Assembly: GCF_900119315.1 (NCBI RefSeq)
Contig: NZ_LT827010.1
Span: forward strand, 5,055,001-5,119,000
Length of the DNA stretch: 64,000 bases
DNA from: Actinoplanes sp. SE50/110
Lineage (GTDB): Bacteria > Actinomycetota > Actinomycetes > Mycobacteriales > Micromonosporaceae
Direction of reading: 5' to 3'
In this document: in pieces, positions 8,064 to 16,493 of the stretch
How positions within the stretch are numbered: position 1 is the first letter of the stretch
Layout: each line of letters opens with the position of its first letter
Notes under the pieces: model-generated
Told to the model about the DNA's origin: nothing
The model's input: the letters and a program-made list of their open reading frames with translations, nothing else
Database searches by the model: none
Translations under genes and position numbers: made by a program

Positions 8064-8756
8064 ATGCGCTGGCTCCGAGGGATCGGGAAACGACGGATTC
8101 CGCAGGATCCCGCCCAGCAGCAGGTGATGCTGCGGGAGTTGCGGCAGCGGTTCGGCCCGCATGCGGGGCGCCGGTTCGCGGCCCAGTCGGAGCAGGCGGC
8201 CGCGTTGCTGGCCGGGCCGGACGGGCTGGTGGTGGCGGCGACGGTGTTGCGCGAGTTCGCCGACGCGGCGTTCGCCGACGTGGCTCAGCAGGCCGCGGCG
8301 CTGGGGCTGACGCCGGATCGGCGCAACTACCGGCCGGTGTGGGAGGCCGCCGGGAAGCGGTTGAGGTCGCCGTTGTTCACCGGCCTGGCCGGTTTTCACC
8401 CTTATGTGCACGTCGCCGCCGCGGTGAGCGTGGTCGGCGGGCAGGCCGCGCAGACGGTCCGACTGGTCGATCCCCTGCCGCTGCTGACCCACATGTTCGA
8501 GGTCCTCGATCTGACGCTGGCCGGCTGGGAGTTCGGCCGGGTGCTGGTCGATGTCGACGGCGCCACCCTGGCGGTCAACCTGATCCAGGGTGCGACGGCG
8601 ATCCGTGGGGAGATGTCCGATCCGCCGCCGCTGCCGCAGCCGGCCCGGACGCAGATGCGCAGCAACCGGAGTGTGAACGTGCTCGATCCCACGGTGAGCC
8701 GGATCGTCGGGCAGTGGAACCCCGGCAAGCAGATGCGCGAGTGCCTGCTGGCGTGA
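8064..8756 (+). CDS. hypothetical protein, 230 residues
   Basis: An unrecognised soluble protein. The basic N-terminus (RGIGKRR) is followed by helical, Ala/Gln-rich sequence and a mixed alpha/beta region with DPLPLLTHMFEVLDLTLAGWEFGR, a long central motif that could serve as a search probe. No signal peptide or clear membrane segment is present. Codon use matches its neighbours. It is followed 66 bases later by a two-helix membrane protein in the same direction; the two may be cotranscribed. Upstream, 7910-8063 is a divergent promoter gap shared with the antitoxin gene. Confidence 0.7.
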   Translation: MRWLRGIGKRRIPQDPAQQQVMLRELRQRFGPHAGRRFAAQSEQAAALLAGPDGLVVAATVLREFADAAFADVAQQAAALGLTPDRRNYRPVWEAAGKRLRSPLFTGLAGFHPYVHVAAAVSVVGGQAAQTVRLVDPLPLLTHMFEVLDLTLAGWEFGRVLVDVDGATLAVNLIQGATAIRGEMSDPPPLPQPARTQMRSNRSVNVLDPTVSRIVGQWNPGKQMRECLLA

Positions 8757-8822
8757 GGCGGAGTTTCCTCAACCGGGACGGCCGTGAGCCGATGTTCGCG
8801 GCAGTCCACGGAGGGAGGGAAC

Positions 8823-9431
8823 ATGTCGCAGGTTGCGCCCCGCCGGGTGCCGGCTCGTGCCGATGCCTGGCGGCCTCAGGATGAGGTGCTGAACGGCCTG
8901 ATCCACAAGTGCATCGAGCAGGCGTACCGTCGCAACGCCGAGACCGGCAGCATGGCCGCGTTCTTCGGCGGCGTCATCGTGTTGATCATCCTCGGGGTGA
9001 TCATGTCGACGGGCACCGGCAACCCGCTGCTGGCGATCGTCGTGGTGGTGCTGCTGGCCGGCAGCGGCCTGATGTACGCGGGGATGAACGCCCCGGCGCC
9101 GAAGGTCGACCCGATCCGGATCCTCGACGTGCTCGGCGGCCCGGGCAACCTGCCGGCCGGCTACCTGGTGTACCCGGCGGCGTGGCGCGCCGGCATGCCG
9201 GAGTTCCTCAACAAGGTCTCGGACCGGCAGGTGGCGGTCGCGGCGCGGCTCTGCCGGGAGCACCCAGGCTCGGTGGCCGACCTGATCCGGCTGGTGGCGA
9301 CCGCCGAGCAGCACGCGCACGAGCACGCGTACGGCCGCTCGGTGACCGAGGGGGACATCTACCGTTACGCGCACCGCGCGACCGTCGAGTGGGCACGACT
9401 CGCTCCCGCCCCGATGATGGCGGCCCACTGA
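8823..9431 (+). CDS. hypothetical membrane protein with two helices
   Basis: 202 residues. The ATG at 8823 follows a clear GGAGGGAGGGA ribosome site. An amphipathic N-terminal region (1-43) is followed by two transmembrane segments (about 45-62 and 68-88) forming a hairpin, then a cytoplasmic-type C-terminal domain of about 110 residues with a His-rich stretch (TAEQHAHEHAYG) that could bind metal (inference). No family recognised. A stable hairpin follows the stop. Confidence 0.75.
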   Translation: MSQVAPRRVPARADAWRPQDEVLNGLIHKCIEQAYRRNAETGSMAAFFGGVIVLIILGVIMSTGTGNPLLAIVVVVLLAGSGLMYAGMNAPAPKVDPIRILDVLGGPGNLPAGYLVYPAAWRAGMPEFLNKVSDRQVAVAARLCREHPGSVADLIRLVATAEQHAHEHAYGRSVTEGDIYRYAHRATVEWARLAPAPMMAAH

Positions 9432-9493
9432 GAAGGTCACGATCGGCTGTTGCTCGTACGGTGCGGCCCGCTCCACCGGTGCTCTGCAACGAT

Positions 9494-9519
9494 CGGCCGC
9501 CGGCCTCAGCCGGCGGCCG
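9494..9519 (+). terminator. hairpin after the two-helix membrane protein
   Basis: An 11-bp perfect stem (CGGCCGCCGGC, 9494-9504, with 9509-9519) has a four-base CTCA loop, 62 bases past the stop at 9431. A second palindrome, GGGCACCGGTGCCC at 9604-9617, could serve the convergent gene ending at 9645. Confidence 0.6.
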
Positions 9520-9644
9520 TCGCGCCATGTCAGCCCACGGGCCGGGCCGCCCCGGGCGCGGTCATCCCGATCCCATACGGCCGGTGGCGCCGAGGAACCG
9601 GTCGGGCACCGGTGCCCCGCCGGCCCCGGCCGGTTCCGCGGCGC

Positions 9645-10169
9645 CTACTTCGGCGGGAGGCCGAGCAGCAGCGGCTCCTGCGACTTCCACACGCACCTGT
9701 CCTGCGGGATCCCGGCCGGCAGATAGAACACCTGGAGGTGGTACTCGTTCTGGCCCGGGGAGATCACGAACCACCACGGGCAGCCGCCGGCGGTCGTCTT
9801 GGACGCCGAGTAGATCTGCCGGCTCCCGTCGAAACGTCTCCAGCCGGACGCCTCCGCCAGCCGTCCGTAGTAGCGGACCACCTCGGACCGCGAGAGCGGA
9901 CCGATCAGGCTGCGGCTGACCGCGGCCATCGGGCTGTCCCCGCACTGATAGCCGTCCGGACTGAGCTCGTTGAGATGGCTGGCCTCCGGATGGTGCCGCA
10001 GGATCGACTCGCCGCCGATCGCCTGCACGGTGGCCGGGTCCGGCCCGCACTCCGCGGGGTGGCGGTCCCGGTCGTCACGCACCAGCAACGCACTGCCGAC
10101 AGCTGCCGCGACCAGGCCGACCACCACGGCCGGACCGCCGTAGGTCAGCAGAGCCCTGGGCATCCTCAC
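9645..10169 (-). CDS. membrane-anchored hypothetical protein
   Basis: About 174 residues. I prefer the GTG at 10169, which sits six bases after GGGGGAG; an ATG two codons later (10163) is possible. One N-terminal hydrophobic segment (about residues 6-28) acts as signal anchor, followed by an extracytoplasmic domain with Cys in ECGP, YQCGDS, GGCPWW and DRCVW, which suggests two disulfides. Sequence such as YYGRLAEASGW followed by a Trp-rich strand resembles small actinobacterial surface proteins of unknown function. It lies 55 bases downstream of the NACHT gene on the same strand and could be expressed with it. Confidence 0.65.
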   Translation of the reverse strand: MRMPRALLTYGGPAVVVGLVAAAVGSALLVRDDRDRHPAECGPDPATVQAIGGESILRHHPEASHLNELSPDGYQCGDSPMAAVSRSLIGPLSRSEVVRYYGRLAEASGWRRFDGSRQIYSASKTTAGGCPWWFVISPGQNEYHLQVFYLPAGIPQDRCVWKSQEPLLLGLPPK

Positions 10170-10224
10170 GTGCTTCTCCCCCGTTCCGATCACCGGCGGC
10201 GCTGATCATAGACGGGAGCGACGG

Positions 10225-13200
10225 CTATCCTGCGGCCGCCGCGACGGCCGCCGTCAACCGCCCGCGCACCCGTCGCCGGTCGGCGTCGGCGAGCTTGCGG
10301 TAGTGCCGGGCGGCGAGCGCCGCCGCGACCACGACCATGTCCTGCCGCATCTCCGGCGGCATGCCGTCCAACAGGTCGACGAGCGTCACCAGGTCCTCGG
10401 GGTAGGGGCGCGCGAGCAGCGCGTTGTGCGCCGCGATCCGGGTCTTCCGCGCCCCTTCGCGGCGCATCCGCACCAGGAACTCCACGGTGCCGGGCGCCGG
10501 ACACCGCCGGAGGGCCCCGGCGACCTCGCGTCCCCGGTAGCCGTCGGTGATCCCGGCGCGCGCCGTCATCTCGCTCAGGACGGTCTCCGGCTCGGCCACC
10601 GCGAGGACGGCGGCCGCGGTCACGTCGACCGCCCGCCCGGGGTACAGCATCGGACGAGGCCGGGGTTCGCCCCCGGTCTCCCCACGCAGGCAGGCGAGCA
10701 GGGCCTCCCGTACGCCCGGCTCCTCCCGATCGCCCAGTGCGCTGATCGCCGGCCCGACGACGTCCGCCCCCTCGTCGGGATCCCGCACGCGTTCCAGGAG
10801 TGCGGACACCAGTCGATCGTCGTGGCGGCCGGCGCAGCCGCCGGCGGCGAGGTGCCGGATGCGGAGGCTCTCGTCCCGCAGGCCACGCAGCAGCAGGTCC
10901 TCCAGGCCCGGCGGATCCGCGTCGATGACCAGCTCCAGCGCCGCGCGCCGGACGGTCTCGTCCGGGTGGGCGAGCAGCTCGGCGGCCCGGTGCGGCAGGC
11001 GCTCGTCGCGGCGGCCGCGCGCCGCCGTCAGCACCTCCGCGACGACCGCCGGACTTCCGGTGTCGAGCAGGCGCAGCAGCGCGTCGTCGATGCCGTCCGG
11101 CCGCATGGCCCGCAGCAGCCGTGCCGCCCTCCCGGCCCGCGCGCCGCCGTCGCTCAGGCGCAGCACCAGCTCGTCGACCAGGTCGGCCGTGGGCGCGGTG
11201 GGCCCGGTGTCCCGACCGAACCGGTCGACGCTGTCGCCGCGGTCGACGACCTGCCGGAGGAAGGCCGCGGTGAAGCCGGGGGCCTGTGAGGCGCAGCGGT
11301 CGAGCGCGGCGCGGGCGGCCTGCGCGTCCAGGTCCGAGCGGTAGCCGGTGTCGCCGGTCCACACGGTCAGGTCGGCGCCCGCCGCGGACTCGGTCAGGTA
11401 GGCCTCCAGGCGGCGCAGCAGGGCCGCTTCGACCCGGGGATCCAGCGGGCCGGTCACCGCCTGCGCCGCGGCGGCCCGGACGTCGATGTCCTCGTCCGCG
11501 AGACCCGCGAGGATCAGGTCCGCGGCCGCCGGCCCGGCGCCACGGAGAACGGCACAGCCGGCGGCCCGGACGGCCGTCGGCCGGCCCGCGGCCAGCAGCG
11601 GCCGGACGGCGGCGATGCGCACCGCCTCCGGCAGCGCCCGCAGCGACTCCGTGCACGCCAGGGCGACCCGGCGCCGGTCGGCGCCGGCCCGGGCGAGCAG
11701 CGCGTCGAGGACCCCCGGCGAGTGCCGTCCGGCCAGGGACTTGGCGGCCTCCGCGGCGACATGCTCGTCCTCGTCGTCGAGTCGGGCGAGCAGATGCGCG
11801 ACCGGTGACGGATCCTCGACGCTCGCGACACTCTGCACGGCGGCGTGCCGGACATCCGGGTCGTCCGCCTCGGTGAGCGCCAGCAGTTCGGCCGCCGCGG
11901 CCGGCGTGAGCACCGGAACGCCGCGCAGCGCGGTCACCGCCGACCATCGCAGGTAGGGATGGCGCACCACCGCGGCCAGCGTGCGCCGCAACGACCGCCG
12001 GCTCTCCGCGGTGAGAACGCCGTCGGCCTCCGGGTGTTCGGAGACCACCCGGACCGCCATCAGCCACCCCTGTCGCAGGACGTCGTCGTCCACCCGGCAC
12101 AACCGCTCCACCAGCCGGCGCGTCCCACCGTCGTCCAGCAGGCCCCCGAGCATCGAGATCACCTGCAGCCACTCCGGGTCGAACCAGAGGTGCCGTTCGA
12201 TGATCGCCCATCGGTCCTGCTCGTCCAGGGTGGCCAGGTGGCAGGCCACCAGGTACTCGGCGAAGGTCCGGTGCGCGAACAGGTAGCGGGCGCGGCGGCC
12301 CCGGGAGGTGTCGCCCTCCGGCACGATCAGCCCCAGCTCCACCGACAGCTGCTCGATCAGCCGGTCCGGCGTGCAGGCGAGATCGCCGAGTCTCGGCGAC
12401 TGCCGGATCACCCTGGTGAGCGCATCGTGCGGCATCAGGTCGGCCCAGCCCGCGTCCCGATTCGCGAAGTGGGTGGCCACCTCCTGCACGAGGTCCAACA
12501 GGGTCTGGTTCTCCCGGTCGGACCGGTCGGCGCCGCGGTGCGGGCGCTGCAGGAACCACCGCAGGATCCGGCCGTAGAGTTCCACCCTGGTTCGCGGGAT
12601 GTCCTGGTCCGCGCCGGCCAGCGAACACAGCAGGGCCAGCAGCAGCGGGATCCGCGCCATGCCGGACACCGCCGGATCGGCGACGGCCTTGAGCAGCCGG
12701 TCGCGGAGTGCCTCGGGCAGGCCCCAGGCGCGCACGTACGTCTCGACCTGACCGGTGGTCAGCCCCAGCAGTTCGATCTCCTCGGTGTCGCGCGTGTCGA
12801 GGCCGGTGTAGCCCGCGATCCGGCTCGTCACCAGCCACCGCCGGACGCCGGGACGGCGGGACCAGTCGCTGAGCGCGGCGCGCAACCGCTGCCGGGTGGC
12901 CGCGTCGGGCAGTTCGTCCAGCCCGTCGATCAGCAGGTGCACGGTGCCGGCGTCGACCTGCTCGGCGAAGTACGCCCGGGACCGCTCGGCGAGCCGTCCC
13001 CGGGCGGCGAAGTGCCGGGCGGCCGCCTCCCCGATCGACCACCGGAGACCCTCCGCCAGCGCGTCCGCACGGATCGGCACCGGAATGACCGCCGCGTGGT
13101 CCTCGTCGAGGGCGGCGAGGGCCGCCATGGCCAGCCGGATCGTCTCGGTGCGCACCAGCCACGACTTGCCGAGTCCCGGGTCGGCGAGCACCACGATCCG

Positions 13201-13980
13201 GTCGGCGCAGGTGCGCACCTCGTCCCAGGACCGTTCGGCCGCGGGAGCGTGCTCGTCGAGGCCGGCGTACTCCACCGGTGGCTGATAGGCGCGGTCGCCG
13301 TCCGGATCGGCGTTCCGGCCGGCGACCCGGGTCTTGAGCCGCACGCGGACCCGCTGGTGCAGGTTTGCCGAGCGGTCGTCCGGCAGGAACGCGGGAACCG
13401 CTCCCCGCGCGTCCCGCAGCGTCTCCCGCAGATAGGTCAGCATGTCGTGCCGGTGCTCGCGTGGCTCGGACGCGTCCTGCGCCGACTCCCGATACTCGGC
13501 CCGCTGGCTCAGCAACTGCTGCACGAGGTCGCGCAGCGCGGCGCCGGCGATCGCGGCCCGCTTGAGCTCCGGCCACAGATGCCGGGGAAGCGCCTCGGCG
13601 AACCTCTCCACCGACAGCGTCTGCTCCAGCAGGGCCAGGTCGAAGCCGACATCGGTCAGGGCGGTCCGGATGACCTCGGTGAAGCGGTGCTGGTTCGCGG
13701 CCGACGGCGTGGCGATCACCGACATCAACCGGGCCACGACGTCGGGCGAGAACGCCGGTCGCCACTCGGCGGCCACCGCGGAGATCCACTCGGGGGAGGC
13801 GGTCAGGTCGGCGCGTCGGGCGTCGGCGAACGCCGCGGACAGCGCCCGGGCGGCGACCGCGCTGAGCGCCACCCGTTCCGGATCACGCCGGTTGTGCTGA
13901 TAGGCGCCGGTGGCCGCGAAGGCGTCCGCGATCGCGTTGCTCAACGCGCTGAGACCGATCCCGATCAGCACACCCGACAT
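10225..13980 (-). CDS. NACHT-domain STAND NTPase with HEAT-like repeats
   Basis: 1251 residues. The ATG at 13980 follows GGAGGGAG. Layout: a helical N-terminal domain (1-180) that starts with a short hydrophobic run and lacks a recognisable enzyme, a NACHT NTPase with Walker A ADPGLGKSW (Lys272), Walker B LLIDGLDELPD (Asp352) and sensor-like VTSRIAGY, a winged or helical STAND region to about 620 with FAHRTFAEYLVA, then about 600 residues of HEAT-like helical repeats (DPDVRHAAVQS, DEDIDVRAAAAQA and similar). The first Gly of the usual P-loop is Ala. Such NACHT-HEAT proteins act as ligand-triggered switches in bacterial antiphage and cell-death systems (established for bNACHT and Avs relatives). 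Here the effector is not obvious, so it may work through the N-terminal helical domain. It is divergent from the sugar-acid dehydratase. Confidence 0.92.
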   Translation of the reverse strand: MSGVLIGIGLSALSNAIADAFAATGAYQHNRRDPERVALSAVAARALSAAFADARRADLTASPEWISAVAAEWRPAFSPDVVARLMSVIATPSAANQHRFTEVIRTALTDVGFDLALLEQTLSVERFAEALPRHLWPELKRAAIAGAALRDLVQQLLSQRAEYRESAQDASEPREHRHDMLTYLRETLRDARGAVPAFLPDDRSANLHQRVRVRLKTRVAGRNADPDGDRAYQPPVEYAGLDEHAPAAERSWDEVRTCADRIVVLADPGLGKSWLVRTETIRLAMAALAALDEDHAAVIPVPIRADALAEGLRWSIGEAAARHFAARGRLAERSRAYFAEQVDAGTVHLLIDGLDELPDAATRQRLRAALSDWSRRPGVRRWLVTSRIAGYTGLDTRDTEEIELLGLTTGQVETYVRAWGLPEALRDRLLKAVADPAVSGMARIPLLLALLCSLAGADQDIPRTRVELYGRILRWFLQRPHRGADRSDRENQTLLDLVQEVATHFANRDAGWADLMPHDALTRVIRQSPRLGDLACTPDRLIEQLSVELGLIVPEGDTSRGRRARYLFAHRTFAEYLVACHLATLDEQDRWAIIERHLWFDPEWLQVISMLGGLLDDGGTRRLVERLCRVDDDVLRQGWLMAVRVVSEHPEADGVLTAESRRSLRRTLAAVVRHPYLRWSAVTALRGVPVLTPAAAAELLALTEADDPDVRHAAVQSVASVEDPSPVAHLLARLDDEDEHVAAEAAKSLAGRHSPGVLDALLARAGADRRRVALACTESLRALPEAVRIAAVRPLLAAGRPTAVRAAGCAVLRGAGPAAADLILAGLADEDIDVRAAAAQAVTGPLDPRVEAALLRRLEAYLTESAAGADLTVWTGDTGYRSDLDAQAARAALDRCASQAPGFTAAFLRQVVDRGDSVDRFGRDTGPTAPTADLVDELVLRLSDGGARAGRAARLLRAMRPDGIDDALLRLLDTGSPAVVAEVLTAARGRRDERLPHRAAELLAHPDETVRRAALELVIDADPPGLEDLLLRGLRDESLRIRHLAAGGCAGRHDDRLVSALLERVRDPDEGADVVGPAISALGDREEPGVREALLACLRGETGGEPRPRPMLYPGRAVDVTAAAVLAVAEPETVLSEMTARAGITDGYRGREVAGALRRCPAPGTVEFLVRMRREGARKTRIAAHNALLARPYPEDLVTLVDLLDGMPPEMRQDMVVVAAALAARHYRKLADADRRRVRGRLTAAVAAAAG

Positions 13981-14098
13981 GGTGCTCCCTCCGCACGCGG
14001 ATCCGGCACCACCAGGTAAGCGCGGGCCGCCCGCGCGGCGCAAGGGACGTGTCCCCGGATCGCTCGACGGGACCGCGACGAGCATGCCAGGATGTCGA

Positions 14099-14112
14099 TG
14101 CAAACGTTTCCA
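14099..14112. promoter_or_regulatory. LacI/CcpA-type operator upstream of uxaA-like gene
   Basis: TGCAAACGTTTCCA matches the degenerate LacI-family consensus TGNAARCGNWWNCA at every position. It is centred about 40 bases before the ATG at 14145 in the divergent gap (13981-14144) between the NACHT gene and the dehydratase. A LacI-family regulator is encoded at 19207-20169 and is the obvious candidate to bind it (inference). Confidence 0.7.
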
Positions 14113-14144
14113 GCAATCTTCAGTACCGAGTCGGGAGGTCGTCG

Positions 14145-15683
14145 ATGGCGGAGGCTGTCGCGCTGCACGAGGTGGCGCTGCTGCTGCGGGCGGGCGACGA
14201 CGTGGCGGTGGCCACCCGCGACCTGACCGCCGGCGAGACGTTCCACCACGCCGGCGCCGCACTGATCGCCGTCACCGCCGTTCCCCGCGGCCACAAGATC
14301 GCCCTGCGCGGGCTGGCGGCCGGGACACAGGTGCACAAGTACGGCCAGGTCATCGGACGGGCGACGGAAGCGATCCGGGCCGGGGAGCACGTACACGCGC
14401 ACAACCTGGGCATGGACGCGGTCGAGCACGACTACGAGTTCGCGACGGCGGTGGCGGCCCTTCCCGGCGCGTCCTCGGTGCGCACCTTCGAGGGGTTCGA
14501 GCGGGCCGGCGGTACCGTCGGGACGCGGAACTTCGTCGGCATCGTGACCTCGGTGAACTGTTCGGCGTCGACGGCGCGGATGATCGCCGACCAGTTCCGC
14601 GGGCCGGTGATGGACGCGTGGCCGCACGTGGACGGCGTGGTGGCGCTGTCCCACGACTCCGGGTGCGGGATGGTGCCGGCCAGTGAGGGCGGCCGGATCC
14701 TGCGGCGGACGCTGCGCGGCTACGCGACCCATCCGAACATCGGCGGGCTGATCGTCCTCGGTCTCGGCTGCGAGATGCTCGGCGTCGAGACGCTGCTGAG
14801 CGAGCTGGACGCGCCGGCCGACACACTGATCGAGCGGCTGACCATTCAGGAGACCGGCGGGATCCGGGCGACCGTGCGGGCCGGGGCCGGCGTCGTCCGG
14901 GAAATGCTCGACCGCCTCGACCAGCGGCGACGCACGACCGTGCCGGCGTCGAAGCTGATCCTGGGCCTGAACTGCGGCGGCTCCGACGGCTACTCCGGGA
15001 TCACCGCCAACCCGGCGCTCGGGCACGCCTCGGACCTGCTCGTGGCCCAGGGCGCGACGTCGGTGCTGGCCGAGACACCGGAGGTGTTCGGCGCGGAGCA
15101 CCTGCTCACCCGGCGCGCGGTCAGCCGCGCGGTGGGGCAGCGGCTGCTGGACCGGATCGCCTGGTGGCACACGTATGTCGAGGCCGGCGGCGGCACCCTG
15201 GACAACAACCCGTCACCGGGCAACAAGGCCGGCGGGCTGACCACGATCCTGGAGAAGTCGCTGGGCGCGGTCGCGAAGGGCGGCGCGGCGCCGCTGTCCG
15301 CGGTCTACGAGTACGCCGAGCGGATCAGCGGGCCGGGCTTCGCCTTCATGGACACCCCCGGCTACGACCCGGTCTCGGTGACCGGGCTGGTCGCCGGCGG
15401 CGCCACGGTGGTCTGCTTCACCACCGGACGCGGGTCGGTCCTCGGCGGCAAACCGGCGCCGGTCATCAAGATCGCGACGAACAGCGAGACGTTCGAGCGG
15501 ATGCGCGACGACATGGATCTCGACACCGGCGGCATCGTCACCGGGACCACCAGCATCGAGGCGGCCGGCGCCGAGATCTTCGAGACGATCCTGGCGGTCG
15601 CCTCCGGCCGCCCGACCGCCGGCGAGGACCTGGACCTGGGTCGCGACGAGTTCGTCCCCTGGCAGCTCGGGGCGGTGACCTGA
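14145..15683 (+). CDS. UxaA/GarD-family altronate or galactarate dehydratase
   Basis: 512 residues; the ATG follows GGGAGG. An N-terminal SAF domain (about 1-90, ending HKYGQVIGRATEAI) is joined to the large UxaA/GarD catalytic domain, with GTRNFVGIV at the linker, then HDSGCGM, GLGCEMLG, LNCGGSDGYSGITANPA and NNPSPGNKAGGLTTI. This is the full-length fused architecture of hexonate and hexarate dehydratases that use iron or manganese to remove water from altronate, galactarate or related acids. The exact substrate cannot be set from sequence. No uronate isomerase or other catabolic gene is adjacent, but LacI and DeoR regulators lie 3.5-7 kb away, and a perfect LacI-type operator precedes it. 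Confidence 0.9.
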   Translation: MAEAVALHEVALLLRAGDDVAVATRDLTAGETFHHAGAALIAVTAVPRGHKIALRGLAAGTQVHKYGQVIGRATEAIRAGEHVHAHNLGMDAVEHDYEFATAVAALPGASSVRTFEGFERAGGTVGTRNFVGIVTSVNCSASTARMIADQFRGPVMDAWPHVDGVVALSHDSGCGMVPASEGGRILRRTLRGYATHPNIGGLIVLGLGCEMLGVETLLSELDAPADTLIERLTIQETGGIRATVRAGAGVVREMLDRLDQRRRTTVPASKLILGLNCGGSDGYSGITANPALGHASDLLVAQGATSVLAETPEVFGAEHLLTRRAVSRAVGQRLLDRIAWWHTYVEAGGGTLDNNPSPGNKAGGLTTILEKSLGAVAKGGAAPLSAVYEYAERISGPGFAFMDTPGYDPVSVTGLVAGGATVVCFTTGRGSVLGGKPAPVIKIATNSETFERMRDDMDLDTGGIVTGTTSIEAAGAEIFETILAVASGRPTAGEDLDLGRDEFVPWQLGAVT

Positions 15684-15692
15684 CCGGGTCGC

Positions 15693-16406
15693 TCAGCGGG
15701 CCGGGGCCGTCACGGTGATCGTCACCGACGCCGCCGGGTGCTCCACGCTGGCGCAGCGGTACCGCCCCGGCTCGTCCAACGCCAGGATCTGCGTCTCGCC
15801 GGCCTCCAGCCGGGTGTGGTCGTTGTTCGCCCCCGGCGTGCAGCGCAAGGCCTGCGGCGCACCGGACCGGTTCACCACCGCGAAGTTCCCGGTCGCGGCG
15901 ACCTCCGCTGCCGCCGGCGTGAACCGCCCGGCGGCGGTGATCGTGAGGGCCGGCTCCGGGGCGCCGCACCCGCTCTCCCCCGCCACCGTGAGCCGCAGCG
16001 CCGCGCCCCCGCCGTGCACCGTGAAGGTGCCGGCCTTGGGGAACTGCACGACCTGCCGCTCGTCGGCGTCGACGACGCTGGTGACCATCCCGGCATCCGG
16101 CGCGGACCGCAGCGGATGCGCGGCCGTCGTCCGGTTCACGAAGGCCAGGAAGGCCCCGCGCCTGATGGTCAGCCGGGCCGGGCTGAACGCCTCCCCGGCG
16201 GCCGTCCGCACGATCAGGACCTTCGCCGCCCGGGTACAGGCCGCGTCGACGGCCTTCGCGGCCGCCGACCCACCGGCCGCCGAGCTACCGGCCGTGGCCC
16301 CGCCGGAGACCGGCCGCGGCGGCGCGTCCCCGGAAGGACTGCACCCGGACAGAACCGTCAACCCCGCCGTGCACACCACGACCCACCGAACCGTCGTTCC
16401 CGGCAC
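15693..16406 (-). CDS. lipoprotein with tandem cupredoxin-like domains
   Basis: 237 residues. The GTG at 16406 follows AAGGAG; the frame upstream is antisense to the mannosyltransferase. A lipoprotein signal ends at LSGC (Cys22). After a Ser/Ala-rich linker come two beta domains of about 90 residues, each with a FSPA-LTIRRG or FTPAAAEVAATG opening and a closing G-F/Y-C strand, resembling cupredoxin-like folds. His, Cys and Met residues (TTAAHPLR, ALRCTPG, YRCASVEH) could bind copper, but no complete type-1 site is evident. Ends 9 bases from the dehydratase stop (convergent). Confidence 0.7.
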   Translation of the reverse strand: MPGTTVRWVVVCTAGLTVLSGCSPSGDAPPRPVSGGATAGSSAAGGSAAAKAVDAACTRAAKVLIVRTAAGEAFSPARLTIRRGAFLAFVNRTTAAHPLRSAPDAGMVTSVVDADERQVVQFPKAGTFTVHGGGAALRLTVAGESGCGAPEPALTITAAGRFTPAAAEVAATGNFAVVNRSGAPQALRCTPGANNDHTRLEAGETQILALDEPGRYRCASVEHPAASVTITVTAPAR

Positions 16407-16493
16407 CCGATCTCCTTCCGCAGGCCTCCTCCCCAAGGAACGGATGGTGCGCCAGGTCGGATCAACCGGTCGCCCGTACCCTAAGATCGCCGG

